A stretch of 64,000 nucleotides of DNA from Solibacteraceae bacterium (GCA_026984795.1 JALSRK010000024.1:62001-126000), one strand, 5' to 3'; numbered from the stretch's first letter, positions 18,150-26,909 are shown. Notes: a model not told the origin generated them from the sequence alone. Numbers and translations are program-made.

Positions 18150-19925
18150 TCAGCTTCGCCGCGCGGTCACCAGGACCGTGCCCGCATGAAGGTTTTGCCA
18201 TTTGATGGTATCGAACCCCAGCGGGGCCAAGGCGCTGCGCAGGCGGTCGATCGACCAGGTCCGGCACCCGCCGCGGCGCATGCGCCGCCCCAGAGCGCCG
18301 AGCACCACCTCGGGAGGGGGCAACACGCCGCCCGGTAAGAAGGAGTCATGCAGCGCCAGCAAGCCACCCGGCCGAAGCCACCGGGCCGACCATTCCAGGA
18401 ACTGCTGGACCTCGCCCCGGTTGGAGGAACCCAGCAAGCCGGAAAGGATCACCGCCCCAAAAGAGCCCGGGGCCGCAGCCAGTCCCGGCTGCAGGGACAG
18501 CGGGACGCCGGGGTTGCGAAACGGGTTCACAGCGGTCACCGAGAGTTTCGGCCACCGCCGGCCGATGGCTTCCCGGTAGCGCTCGCCCCCGTAGCCGACG
18601 ATCAGCGCTGGATCTTTCCCGCCCAGGTCCAGCTTGTCAGCCACCGCCGGGGCGGCGAACCGGGCCAAGGCCTCGCAAGACCTCTGGTGGAGCGCCTCCT
18701 CCGGAGCCGGAATCTGGATGAAGTCGCGGCAGCCGCCGCGCACGTACGCTTTCAGGTCAGACCATCCGGCGGCGAGCCGGCACTGGTACAGGACAGCCTC
18801 CCGCAGGCTCTCCGGGGCATCGCTGCGGAGGTACCGGGCGGCCAGCTCCAGGTTGCGGTAGCCGTCCGGGGTCTTCTCGAGCACGCCGAGGGCCGTCAGG
18901 GCCTCCATCACCTCCGCAGCGGCGGCGGCATCCCAGCCTCGCCCGGAAGCAAGTTCCCCGGCCGAACGGGGACGGGCGAGCTCGTCGAAAAGCCGGCACT
19001 CGAGGGCGAAGCCGAGTACCTGGGTGCCGAGGCCGGCGGTGGCCAGGCGGAACAACTGGTCCGGCGCAGGGGCGGGAGCGAAGCGGCTGCTGCCGTCGGG
19101 CCGCCGCCGGAGGTCGCGCTCGGCCCGGGCGAGCTTGCCGCGCATCCGCACGACCTCGCCGATTACCAGCGTGGCCGGGGGCCGGACGCCGGCTTCCTTC
19201 ACTTTGCGCCCAATATCGCTCAGGGTTCCGGTGACGGCCAGCTCGTCGTGCCAGAAGGCCATCTGAATCATCGCCGCCGGCGTTTCGGGATCCTTGCCGT
19301 GACGAATGAGCGTCTCGGCGATGGTTTCGACGTTGCTGACCCCCATCAGGAAAACGAGCGTGTCGATGCCGGCCAGGGCCTGCCAGTTCACACGATGATG
19401 ATCCTTCTTGGCTTCGTGTCCGGTGACGACGGCCACCGAGGAAGCCGCGCCGCGGTGGGTGACGGCGATGCCGGCGCTGAGCGGAGCGGCGAAAGCGGAG
19501 GTGACGCCGGGGATCACTTCGAAAGGGACGCCGCGGTCCGCCAGGTATTCGGCCTCCTCGCCCCCGCGGCCGAACACGAAAGGATCTCCTCCTTTCAGCC
19601 GCACCACGATCTTGCCCTCCCTGGCCTTGCGGACGAGCAGCTCCTGGACCTCTTGTTGCCGCGAGTCGTGGCGGCCCACCGGCTTGCCCATGTAGATCCG
19701 TTCCGCGGAGGGCTTGGCCAGGGCGAGGACCTCTTCCTGGATCAGGCGGTCGTAGACGACGACGTCGCAGGTGCGGAGCAGTTCCGCGGCTTTCAGGGTC
19801 AGCAGCTCGGGATGGCCCGGACCTGCTCCTACGAGATAGACTTTTCCGAGTTGAATCGGCGTCTCTCCTTCGCTGGCGTTCTCGTCCAGCCCGGCGGCCG
19901 GACTCCTTCGCCGCCGCCCCCACAA
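18150..19925 (-). CDS. Fusion: uroporphyrinogen-III C-methyltransferase (SUMT/CobA) + O-methyltransferase-like domain
   Basis: N-terminal half (about residues 25-270): a complete SUMT domain that would methylate uroporphyrinogen III to precorrin-2 with SAM, on the way to siroheme or cobalamin. Motifs: VYLVGAGPGHPELLTLKA, RLKGGDPFVFGRGGEEAEYL, VIPGVTSAFAAPLSAGI, THRG. C-terminal half (about 300-591): a winged-helix dimerisation region (ATAGLGTQVLGFALECRLFD ... ALTALGVLEKTPDGYRN) and a Rossmann methyltransferase-like region (PALIVGYGGERYREAIG, LRPGGLLALHDSF) as in acetylserotonin-type O-methyltransferases. The usual SUMT fusion partner is HemD, which is absent. The only conventional start is TTG 19925; ATT at 19856-19854, behind a GGAGAG, would give the family-typical N-terminus. 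Product of the second domain unknown. Confidence 0.88.
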   Translation of the reverse strand: MWGRRRRSPAAGLDENASEGETPIQLGKVYLVGAGPGHPELLTLKAAELLRTCDVVVYDRLIQEEVLALAKPSAERIYMGKPVGRHDSRQQEVQELLVRKAREGKIVVRLKGGDPFVFGRGGEEAEYLADRGVPFEVIPGVTSAFAAPLSAGIAVTHRGAASSVAVVTGHEAKKDHHRVNWQALAGIDTLVFLMGVSNVETIAETLIRHGKDPETPAAMIQMAFWHDELAVTGTLSDIGRKVKEAGVRPPATLVIGEVVRMRGKLARAERDLRRRPDGSSRFAPAPAPDQLFRLATAGLGTQVLGFALECRLFDELARPRSAGELASGRGWDAAAAAEVMEALTALGVLEKTPDGYRNLELAARYLRSDAPESLREAVLYQCRLAAGWSDLKAYVRGGCRDFIQIPAPEEALHQRSCEALARFAAPAVADKLDLGGKDPALIVGYGGERYREAIGRRWPKLSVTAVNPFRNPGVPLSLQPGLAAAPGSFGAVILSGLLGSSNRGEVQQFLEWSARWLRPGGLLALHDSFLPGGVLPPPEVVLGALGRRMRRGGCRTWSIDRLRSALAPLGFDTIKWQNLHAGTVLVTARRS

Positions 19926-20045
19926 GCCCCTCTGGGATTATTGCCGTCGCTGCAGGGCCGGGGCGGGGCCGTTCCAGGGGTGCGGTTTTTACCTTTGGTG
20001 TAACACGCCGGGCCCTGGGGGGCAACATCGGGCCTGAGGGGCCGC

Positions 20046-22352
20046 TCACGTTCGCATGTGGGTGAACAGATAGAGCCCGGCCAGGGCGAAGATGGCGTCT
20101 GGGGCCCAAGCCGCCAGCACCGGCGGCAACTGGTTCAGGTTGCCGACCTGCTCGAACAACTGGCTGACCACCCAGTAGGCGATCGCGATTCCGAAGCTCA
20201 CGGCGACTCCGGCCATCGCTCCCCGGGGACCGGCCAGGAACGCGAAGGGTACCGAGATGAGCGCCATGATCAGGGCGAACAGGGGCACCGAGAACTTCTT
20301 GTGGAACCGGACCTGCAGCCGGACGGTGTCGAACCCGCTCTGCCGCAACTCGCGGATGTAGGCGGCCAACTCGGAAAAGTTCATCTGCTGGTCTTGCTTG
20401 ACTTCCTTGAGGAAGTAGCCCGGCGGCTCGTTCAACTCGGAGAAGGTGCGGGCTTCGCCGGCGAAATCGTCATACCGAACCACGCGCACTCCGTTGAGTT
20501 CGCGGCTCCAGCCGTCCTGGAAGATCCAGGTGTTGAGCGACGGCGCCCACCGCGCCCGCTCGGCGTAGATGTGGCGGCGGAGGTGGAACGTGTTCGGCTC
20601 CAGTTCGAAGACCGTAATGCCGTACATCACTTGCTCGGTCGGATCGAAATAGCGGTAGTAGTAGATCCGTGAACCTTGGCCGAAAATCCATTGCCGTTCC
20701 GGGCTCAGGTACGTTTGCGGCGGCCGGCCTTTGATCTCGCTGCGGATGCCGTCCTGGATGCGGTTGGCCTCGGTGACGTAGTAGTGGTCGAAGGCGAACA
20801 GGGCGCCGCTCAGCACGAGGCCCGTCAGCAGGACGGGGACCGAAAGGCGGTACAAGCTGATGCCGCAGGCTTTCACGGCGGTGACCTCATTGTATTTGGA
20901 CATCACCCCGAAGGTCACCAGAACGGCCACGAGGACGCTCATGGGCGCCGAATCGTAGATCAGTTTCGGCGTCAGGAAGAAATGGTAGGTGAGCACCCGG
21001 GACATCGGTATCTGATTCTTGACGATGTCGCCGAGAAGCTCGAAAAACGTGAAGACATGGGTCAGCGCCACGAAGCTGGTGAGCAAGACGATGAAATAGA
21101 AAAGGAAACTGCGCAGGACGTAGGCGTCGATGATCTGGGGCCACAGCGGCGCGAAACTGCGGCCCCGGCCGGTCCCCGTCCGGTGGGCCGGCCACCAGCG
21201 CCGCAGCGTTTGGAGCGCCTCCACCGCTCGCGAGCGCAGCCACATTCCGAGATCGTGGGCGCCGGGGCGCTCCTGGCGCCGGATCAGCGCCAGCCCCAGC
21301 AGACTCAAGACGATGTTGGGGCTCCACACCGCCACTTCCACCGGCAGCCGCTCCTGCTTGGCCATGCCGATCAAACTGACCAGGGCCATGTAGTAGAGAA
21401 AGGCCACCATCACCGTGAGCACGAAAGCGGAAGACTTGCCACCAGCCCGCGTCGAAACGCCGAGGGGCACTCCGAGCAGCGCCAGCAGCAGGCAGGCCAG
21501 CGGCAGGGCCAACCGCTGGTGGAGCTCGATGCGCGCCTCCACAGACTTGCGCGCTTCGGCGATCAGCGGGCCCGTGTCCATCCAGGTGAACGGTTTGGCC
21601 TGCTCTTTGTGAGGAGCGCGAGCCTCCAGTACGCGCTCCCCCCGCGGGAAGGCGTAGCTGTTGTACTGGTTGTCCTCGCCCACCACGTACGAGCGTCCGT
21701 CGAACATCGAGAGTTGGATCCGGTTGTTGTGGGCGTCGGCTACGGCGACGGCCTCGGTGGCCACGGTGATCCGGGGGTGGGTCTCGGAGGCCTCTGTACT
21801 GCTGGAAGACGCCGTCTCGGCCAGGAAGACGTGCCGCCAGCGGACGATGGGGCCGGAGATCACGTCGCCGACGTAGAGGATCGTGTTCGGGAACGACTCT
21901 TCGAAGACCCGCGGCTGGATCTCCGCGGTGATCTGCTCGGCCAGCAGCCGGTTGAGCACCCGGTAAGTCTCCCGGATCGAGAGCGGCGTCAGCCAGAGGG
22001 TAGCGGCCGCGGCGGCGACAGTGGCGATCGAAGCGAGCGCCAGCATCGGCACGAGCAACCGCCGGCTGGGAACGCCGGCCGCCCGCAACGCGATCACCTC
22101 CCCGTCGCTGGACATCCGGTTCGTCGCCAGCAGCACCCCGACCAGGACGCCCACGGGCACCGAGAAGGTCAGCGCTGGAGGCAGCACGAGCAGAAACAAG
22201 TACGACACGGTGCCGAGATCGGCGGAGCTGCGCACCAGCAGTTCGAACAGCCGGCCCAGCTTCTGGAGGAACAGAACGAAGGTGAACAGGGTCGTGCCCA
22301 GCAGGGCGCTGGAAGCCACTTCGCGAAAGATCTTGCGGTCGAGAAGCCCCAT
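20046..22352 (-). CDS. Fused LptF-LptG lipopolysaccharide export permease
   Basis: LptF and LptG are inner-membrane permeases that, with ATPase LptB, extract LPS and feed the Lpt bridge. Here one 768-residue protein carries both. Residues 1-375 form an LptF-like half (MGLLDRKIFREVASSALLG at the start; three N-terminal helices, a periplasmic beta-jellyroll around 150-265, three C-terminal helices). After a basic linker near 385-405, a second half starts at IIDAYVLRSFLFYFIVLL and repeats the pattern to FALAGLYLFTHMRT. The start ATG has a GTGGAGA just upstream. It is 9 bases after the TldE-like gene. LptB, LptA and LptC are not in the window. Confidence 0.92.
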   Translation of the reverse strand: MGLLDRKIFREVASSALLGTTLFTFVLFLQKLGRLFELLVRSSADLGTVSYLFLLVLPPALTFSVPVGVLVGVLLATNRMSSDGEVIALRAAGVPSRRLLVPMLALASIATVAAAAATLWLTPLSIRETYRVLNRLLAEQITAEIQPRVFEESFPNTILYVGDVISGPIVRWRHVFLAETASSSSTEASETHPRITVATEAVAVADAHNNRIQLSMFDGRSYVVGEDNQYNSYAFPRGERVLEARAPHKEQAKPFTWMDTGPLIAEARKSVEARIELHQRLALPLACLLLALLGVPLGVSTRAGGKSSAFVLTVMVAFLYYMALVSLIGMAKQERLPVEVAVWSPNIVLSLLGLALIRRQERPGAHDLGMWLRSRAVEALQTLRRWWPAHRTGTGRGRSFAPLWPQIIDAYVLRSFLFYFIVLLTSFVALTHVFTFFELLGDIVKNQIPMSRVLTYHFFLTPKLIYDSAPMSVLVAVLVTFGVMSKYNEVTAVKACGISLYRLSVPVLLTGLVLSGALFAFDHYYVTEANRIQDGIRSEIKGRPPQTYLSPERQWIFGQGSRIYYYRYFDPTEQVMYGITVFELEPNTFHLRRHIYAERARWAPSLNTWIFQDGWSRELNGVRVVRYDDFAGEARTFSELNEPPGYFLKEVKQDQQMNFSELAAYIRELRQSGFDTVRLQVRFHKKFSVPLFALIMALISVPFAFLAGPRGAMAGVAVSFGIAIAYWVVSQLFEQVGNLNQLPPVLAAWAPDAIFALAGLYLFTHMRT

Positions 22353-22361
22353 TCTCCACGT

Positions 22362-24161
22362 TCAGTGTACGGTTTCGCGCGGGGGAGGGGGAACCACCGG
22401 CGGCTTCGGCCAGTCCCGCTCCACTGGGGCCAGTTCCATGTCTTCCACCAGGACCGACGGCGCCACCACCGACATCGGTACGATGTAGCCCCCGGCGCCG
22501 ATCAGCGACAGCGGCGCGTTGCTCCCCAGAAACTGGAACACGTGCTCTTCGCTGGAGGCGGCCACGATGTCGCGCAGCAGCCGTGAGGAAACGCGGCGGA
22601 ACTCCAGGCCCCGCACCAGCTCCTCGCGTCCGTCGGGGTAGAGCCGGTAAACGGCGATCGGAGGGCTGAACAGCCGGGCGCCGCCCTGCTGCCGGCGGCG
22701 CTGCGAACGGCGATGGATCTCCTCCGGCGAGGCCGACGACGGGAAGTCCAGCCGGCGGACTACGAGGCCGTACGGTTTCCCCCGCTGCTCGCACAGTTCC
22801 AGCAGCTTGCGCCGCAACTGTTGCGGCTCCACGGTTTCGCGGGCTTTGACAATCAAATTGCTGAACTTCGGCGTGTTCGCCCCGTAACGGCCCGGCAAGC
22901 GGGCTCGCCCATTGGACCGGGTGAAGTTCCGGACGGGCTGCCGGGTGAGCAGGAAGGCCTTCAACAGGCCCTTTTCGACCACCTGCACGGGCTCAGGTTC
23001 GACGCCTTCGAGATCAAGACGGTAGTGTCCGACGAGGGGCCGCCCGTCCCATTCGGTGAGAGTGGGATCATCAACCACATCCATCCACTCAGGCAGGACG
23101 CGGGCGCCCAAGCGAGCGGCCAGCTCACTTTCCCGGAAATCGGCGCTCCGGCCGGGCTGGGACACGGGACGCCGGGTCAAGCCGAGGTTCTCCCCGAGCA
23201 ACTGGGCGAACAACTGCGGCGCGGCCGCGTCTTCAAACAGCACAGGGCCGGCGTAAGGCTCGCCCAGCGAAGCGGCGGCCAGGTTCTGGATCCGCCGGGC
23301 CGTCTCGTCCACGCGCCGTTCCAATTCGTCCGGGGAAGGCAGATCACCGATCCGGAGCGCCTCAATCACGTCGGCGTCGCGAACGTGCATCCCGTCCGGC
23401 GCCCGCCCCTCGCCGCGGAACTCGAAGAAGTGCAGTATCTCCGGGTAGCGCGCTACCGTCCCTTCGGTGTTCATGAGGTAAGCGGTAGCCTGGATGGATT
23501 CGAAACGGACCTGCGAGCGCACCACCGCCGGATAGCGGGCGAAGACCGCCGACAGTCCTCGCACAAGGCGCGTCCACTCGTCTTCGGAAACGTCCTCACG
23601 GCGGGGCGGCTCGATCAAGACCACCGGTTCGGCCCGGCTGAAGTCGGGAAGGTCTTCGCGCTGCGTCACATTCTTGAGCGCCGCCCGCTTCCGCGCGATC
23701 GCCGCCATCGCGCCCTTGAACACGCGGTCGGTGGCCAGCCAGAAGTAGACCCTCAGGGCAAACCGATCGTCGTCGAGCGGAGCCTGTCCGATGAAGCCGC
23801 GCCGGGCGAAGAAGTCACTGTAGACGTAGTTGGTATTGTCGAATTCGTAGCTGCCCACCCGGACGTCGATCCGCGGCACGCGCATCCGGGTCCGCGCCCG
23901 GCTGACGATGGCGCCCAGGGAAGCGCGTACCGAAAAGTTCTCCGTATCGTCCAGCGCATACTGGATGAAGTAGACGTCGTCGGCCAGAGAGACCAGGCGC
24001 AGGGCCCGCGCCCGCTCCATCTCGGCGTTCATCGCGGTGAGCACGGCTTCGGCGGCGATCTGCTCAGCGACGGCTGGAGACCGCACCGTCTGCCCCGCCG
24101 CCGCCCAGGGTCCCAGCAGCGCCAGCGCCGATATCGATGTCACTCGCCGGGTCCAGTGCAT
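22362..24161 (-). CDS. Exported TldD/PmbA-superfamily protein, catalytically degenerate (TldE-like)
   Basis: A 599-residue paralogue of the next gene upstream, with a signal peptide (SALALLGPWAAAGQ, cleavage near 24). It keeps the TldD/PmbA fold hallmarks (FSNLIVKARETVEPQQLRRK; AVYRLYPDGREELVRGLEFR) but has lost the zinc ligands: the HExxxH position reads roughly APQLFAQLLGEN (about 314-325), and the C-terminal metal cysteine segment is FLGSNAPLSLIGAGG. In E. coli, inactive TldE pairs with active TldD; this pair has the same logic, but exported. Nine bases separate it from the tldD-like gene and nine from lptFG, so the three are surely co-transcribed. Substrate unknown. Confidence 0.85.
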   Translation of the reverse strand: MHWTRRVTSISALALLGPWAAAGQTVRSPAVAEQIAAEAVLTAMNAEMERARALRLVSLADDVYFIQYALDDTENFSVRASLGAIVSRARTRMRVPRIDVRVGSYEFDNTNYVYSDFFARRGFIGQAPLDDDRFALRVYFWLATDRVFKGAMAAIARKRAALKNVTQREDLPDFSRAEPVVLIEPPRREDVSEDEWTRLVRGLSAVFARYPAVVRSQVRFESIQATAYLMNTEGTVARYPEILHFFEFRGEGRAPDGMHVRDADVIEALRIGDLPSPDELERRVDETARRIQNLAAASLGEPYAGPVLFEDAAAPQLFAQLLGENLGLTRRPVSQPGRSADFRESELAARLGARVLPEWMDVVDDPTLTEWDGRPLVGHYRLDLEGVEPEPVQVVEKGLLKAFLLTRQPVRNFTRSNGRARLPGRYGANTPKFSNLIVKARETVEPQQLRRKLLELCEQRGKPYGLVVRRLDFPSSASPEEIHRRSQRRRQQGGARLFSPPIAVYRLYPDGREELVRGLEFRRVSSRLLRDIVAASSEEHVFQFLGSNAPLSLIGAGGYIVPMSVVAPSVLVEDMELAPVERDWPKPPVVPPPPRETVH

Positions 24162-24170
24162 GGCTCTTTC

Positions 24171-25859
24171 CTACGGGGCCTCCGCCGGCAGCAACGGGCG
24201 CGGCAGGATCGGCGGGCGGTCTTGTGCGCTCGCCTTCCGCTGGACCTCGATCTCGGAAACCAGCAGCGCCGGCGAGACGGCCGAGACCGGTACACTGCCG
24301 CTCTCGGCGCCGCAGTAACCGTTGAACACGCCTGGCTCGTTCGACGTCGCGAGGATCTTGGAGAAAGCCGCCAGGGGCGTTCCCACGATGTCGGCGCCAC
24401 GGACCAGCTCATCCGGCCGGCCGTCCGGGTAGACGCGATAGACGACGAGCGGAATCACCTTGAACGCCTGGATCCCGCGCCGGCCGGTCATCGTGTAGCC
24501 GCCGGTTACCTCTGCGAAATAGAAGCCGTATTCTTTGCCTTGCCTGCGGATCTCCTCGATCAGCATCTCCCGGAGGCGGTCCGCACTCACCTGCCGCCGG
24601 GACTGCACAATCAGATTCGACTGGCGCGAAAGCACTTCCCGGCCCGGCTGCCGGCGCCCGTGGCCGTTGGAATGGGCGATCCCGGGCACCGGGAGTCTGG
24701 ACATCAGAAACGTCTTCATGATCCCGTTCTCGACAACGGCGACCGGGCGCGCCGGGACACCCTCGTCATCGTAGTCGTACCAGCCCATCAGGTCGGTTCC
24801 GCCGAAGCTCCGCCGCGTGGGATCGAAGACGACGGAAAGGAAGCCCGGAAGCACTGGTTTGCCGAGACGATCACGGAACGTATGGCCTTCGGAAGGATCC
24901 CGGAGGCGGTGCCCTTCCACACGGTGGCCGAAGATCTCATGAAAGAAGACGCCGGCCGCCCGGCCGGAGAGAATGGCCGGGGCCACATACGGCTCGACGA
25001 GCGGGGCATCCACGAGTTTCGTCACCAAGCCCGCCACCCGCCGGGCCGCGGCGCGCAGGATCTCGGGTCCGGGCAGCCCGTCCGGCGCGTGGGCTTCGAA
25101 GGACTCGAGCGTGAACAGATCCATTCCGTCGGGGGCCTTGGCTCGGGCCGAGATCGAGACCCGGGCCGAGGTCCAGCCGTGGACCAGCCGCGTGCCCTCG
25201 GAGGTCACCAGGTATTTGACCTGCCGCTGGATGGCGACGCGGACGCCGCAGCCGAGCACCTGGGGGAAGCCACGGAACTCGCTGGAAACGCTCCGGACGA
25301 TACGGCGCCATTTCCCGGCGTCGAAAGTCACATTGGGCGGGAGCCGGTAGTCCTCAACGGGCTCTTCCCGGCTGAAGTCGCCTGGGCTGTCGCTCTGCTT
25401 GACGCGCATCTGCCGGTCGGTCTGGATCTTGATGAGCCGTTCCGAGCCGAGCCGGTAGACGCGGTCGGTCTCCAGCCACAACCGCCGGCGGATGGCCGCT
25501 TCCCGATCCTCGATGGGAAGGGCCCGCCCGGAAGTGAAGCGGGGGAAGTAGCCCTCGATCACGTGGTAATTGTCCAGTTCGGGAGAGCCGACCCGCACAG
25601 TGACGTCCAGGACACGGCTGCGCCGGGACGATTCCCCCTCGAGAGCCCCCCAGGCGGCGGCCACCGTGTTGGTGGTGGAGTCCGTGACGGCGTAACCCAG
25701 GAAATAGGGAGAGGGGGAGGCTTTCTGGTTCAAAATGTTGAAGTTGCGCTGGAGTTCCGCGGAAAGGATCCGAATCAGATCGGGGGGCTCTGCCTGAAGA
25801 AGCGCCGCCGCAAGCAGCGCCGCAAGGGCGAGGAAGACGCGCCCGGCCCGAATCCGCAC
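24171..25859 (-). CDS. Exported TldD-family metalloprotease (catalytic partner)
   Basis: TldD is a zinc protease that, with TldE, trims unfolded peptides in the cytoplasm. This 562-residue version starts with a signal peptide (VFLALAALLAAALLQA), so it should act in the periplasm. The metal site is intact: HEIFGH at residues 307-312 and the third ligand in NGYCGAESGSVPV (Cys516). Other family motifs are SNLIVQSRRQVSADRLREML and EYGFYFAEVTGG. The start is GTG 25859; the open frame continues to 26357 but that part is antisense-like arginine-rich sequence overlapping the response regulator. A TATTCT hexamer seven bases before the GTG is a candidate -10 box. Confidence 0.88.
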   Translation of the reverse strand: MRIRAGRVFLALAALLAAALLQAEPPDLIRILSAELQRNFNILNQKASPSPYFLGYAVTDSTTNTVAAAWGALEGESSRRSRVLDVTVRVGSPELDNYHVIEGYFPRFTSGRALPIEDREAAIRRRLWLETDRVYRLGSERLIKIQTDRQMRVKQSDSPGDFSREEPVEDYRLPPNVTFDAGKWRRIVRSVSSEFRGFPQVLGCGVRVAIQRQVKYLVTSEGTRLVHGWTSARVSISARAKAPDGMDLFTLESFEAHAPDGLPGPEILRAAARRVAGLVTKLVDAPLVEPYVAPAILSGRAAGVFFHEIFGHRVEGHRLRDPSEGHTFRDRLGKPVLPGFLSVVFDPTRRSFGGTDLMGWYDYDDEGVPARPVAVVENGIMKTFLMSRLPVPGIAHSNGHGRRQPGREVLSRQSNLIVQSRRQVSADRLREMLIEEIRRQGKEYGFYFAEVTGGYTMTGRRGIQAFKVIPLVVYRVYPDGRPDELVRGADIVGTPLAAFSKILATSNEPGVFNGYCGAESGSVPVSAVSPALLVSEIEVQRKASAQDRPPILPRPLLPAEAP

Positions 25860-25866
25860 CTTGACC

Positions 25867-25872
25867 AGAATA
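25867..25872 (-). promoter_or_regulatory. Candidate -10 box for the tldD-like gene, start-proximal
   Basis: TATTCT on the minus strand, seven bases upstream of the GTG start. This spacing would put the transcription start one base before the initiation codon, i.e. a leaderless mRNA; there is no Shine-Dalgarno. The same geometry recurs at mnmG, purD, hom and the tamA-like gene. No clear -35 is visible. Confidence 0.4.
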
Positions 25873-25894
25873 GCACGCCGCCGCCGGCGCCCCC

Positions 25895-26581
25895 TCAGCG
25901 CCCGCCGGCTTCGTCGCTCCGGCGGAGAGCGATTTCGGTCTGCTCGACTGGGTTCTGCGGGAGTGTGAGCAAGCCTTTTTCCTGCATGCCGGTGAGGGCA
26001 AGGCCATAACGCCCGCGGACACCGGTCTTCTCGAAAATGTGTTTCAAATGGATCTTCACCGTGCCGGGCCGGATGCCGAGTTCGCGGGCGATTTCCTTGT
26101 TTTTCAGGCCTTGCTCCACCAATTCGAGCACTTGTCTTTCGCGGGGCGTGAGGCCGGAGCGGGAATGCCTCGGCGAAGTAACGACATCCCGGAGCAGTTC
26201 GTCTTCCATCCAGCTCGTACCCCGCGCGACGGCCCGCAAGCAAGCGAGGACTTTCGGTATGGGGGCGCTCTTGCGCACGATGCCGCGCACGCCTCTTTGC
26301 AGCAGGCGGAGCGCCTCGGGCTCGGAGATGGAATGGCCCCAGACGACGACGGCGCAAGGCCGGCCGGCGTCCCGCCAGCGGGCCAGCCAGTTCAACACGG
26401 CGTGGGCTCCAAAGGACTTGTCGAAAACGAAGATGTCCGGAGAGCCGTCTGCAGCCAGTTGGATCGCCTCGGCCGGCGACGCCGTGATATGGGTGAGCTC
26501 CATGTCGCCGGCTTCCGCCAGAACGGATCTAAGCCCTTGTGCCGTAATGGGTTGGCTGTCGCAGATCCCAACCGTCGTCAT
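25895..26581 (-). CDS. NarL/FixJ-family response regulator
   Basis: A 228-residue two-domain regulator. Receiver domain 1-125: acidic Asp8, probable phospho-acceptor Asp54 in FVFDKS and Lys103 in VRKSAP. LuxR-type HTH about 143-192: LTPRERQVLELVEQGLKNKE followed by IARELGIRPGTVKIHLKHIF. The receiver is somewhat divergent (FVFDKSFG instead of the usual DxxMP). No histidine kinase is adjacent, so it is an orphan. AAGGAG precedes ATG 26581. It is 35 bases upstream of the tldD-like gene and may lead the same unit, though that gene also appears to have its own -10 box. Confidence 0.92.
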   Translation of the reverse strand: MTTVGICDSQPITAQGLRSVLAEAGDMELTHITASPAEAIQLAADGSPDIFVFDKSFGAHAVLNWLARWRDAGRPCAVVVWGHSISEPEALRLLQRGVRGIVRKSAPIPKVLACLRAVARGTSWMEDELLRDVVTSPRHSRSGLTPRERQVLELVEQGLKNKEIARELGIRPGTVKIHLKHIFEKTGVRGRYGLALTGMQEKGLLTLPQNPVEQTEIALRRSDEAGGR

Positions 26582-26909
26582 CTCGTTGGTCTCCTTTGCC
26601 GGGGAACCGCGGGCGGGGAGTTTCCCTTCGGGGCTCGTGACCCCGCGGGGCGGCGCGGTTCCGCCTGCTCTTATCGGATCGAACCCGCAATCCTGACAAC
26701 TATGTGGAGCCAGGCCGGCAATGCTCTCATGTTTTTCTCCTAATCAGCCGATGGAAACACGTGGATTTGATGCGAGGCCAGGAACGCCGCACGACAGCGT
26801 CACCGGTCCTGAGGGTTCCGCACGTGGACGCGCCGGTATGGCGGCGCACGTAGCGCCTGACCCCCAAGGGGCCCCGCCGGGCCTCCTCAGCAGCGTGCTG
26901 TAGACGACA
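26582..26909. other. 328-base divergent intergenic region between the response regulator and the CpaE-like gene
   Basis: Holds no convincing gene; a 60-codon frame at 26721-26903 has no family resemblance or codon character. For the minus-strand regulator, TTGTCA (near 26694-26699) followed after about 19 bases by ATAAGA is a possible promoter. For the plus-strand CpaE-like gene no clear promoter or Shine-Dalgarno is seen. The segment around 26730-26770 is locally AT-richer than its surroundings. Confidence 0.4.

Noticed and set aside
19926-20045. Cobalamin riboswitch upstream of the SUMT fusion
   Set aside because: I looked for the B12-box and the conserved core of cobalamin riboswitches and could not find them; only simple GC hairpins are present.
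20676-22586. A 636-codon plus-strand frame opposite lptFG
   Set aside because: Antisense to a clear membrane-protein gene; composition is His/Gln/Gly-rich with no domain or signal.
22713-26009. A 1098-codon open frame on the plus strand
   Set aside because: It is wholly antisense to the two TldD-family genes, has no family motifs, and long antisense frames are expected at this GC content.
26721-26903. 60-codon plus-strand frame in the divergent spacer
   Set aside because: No homology features, no ribosome site and Pro/Gly/Ala composition like random GC-rich sequence.
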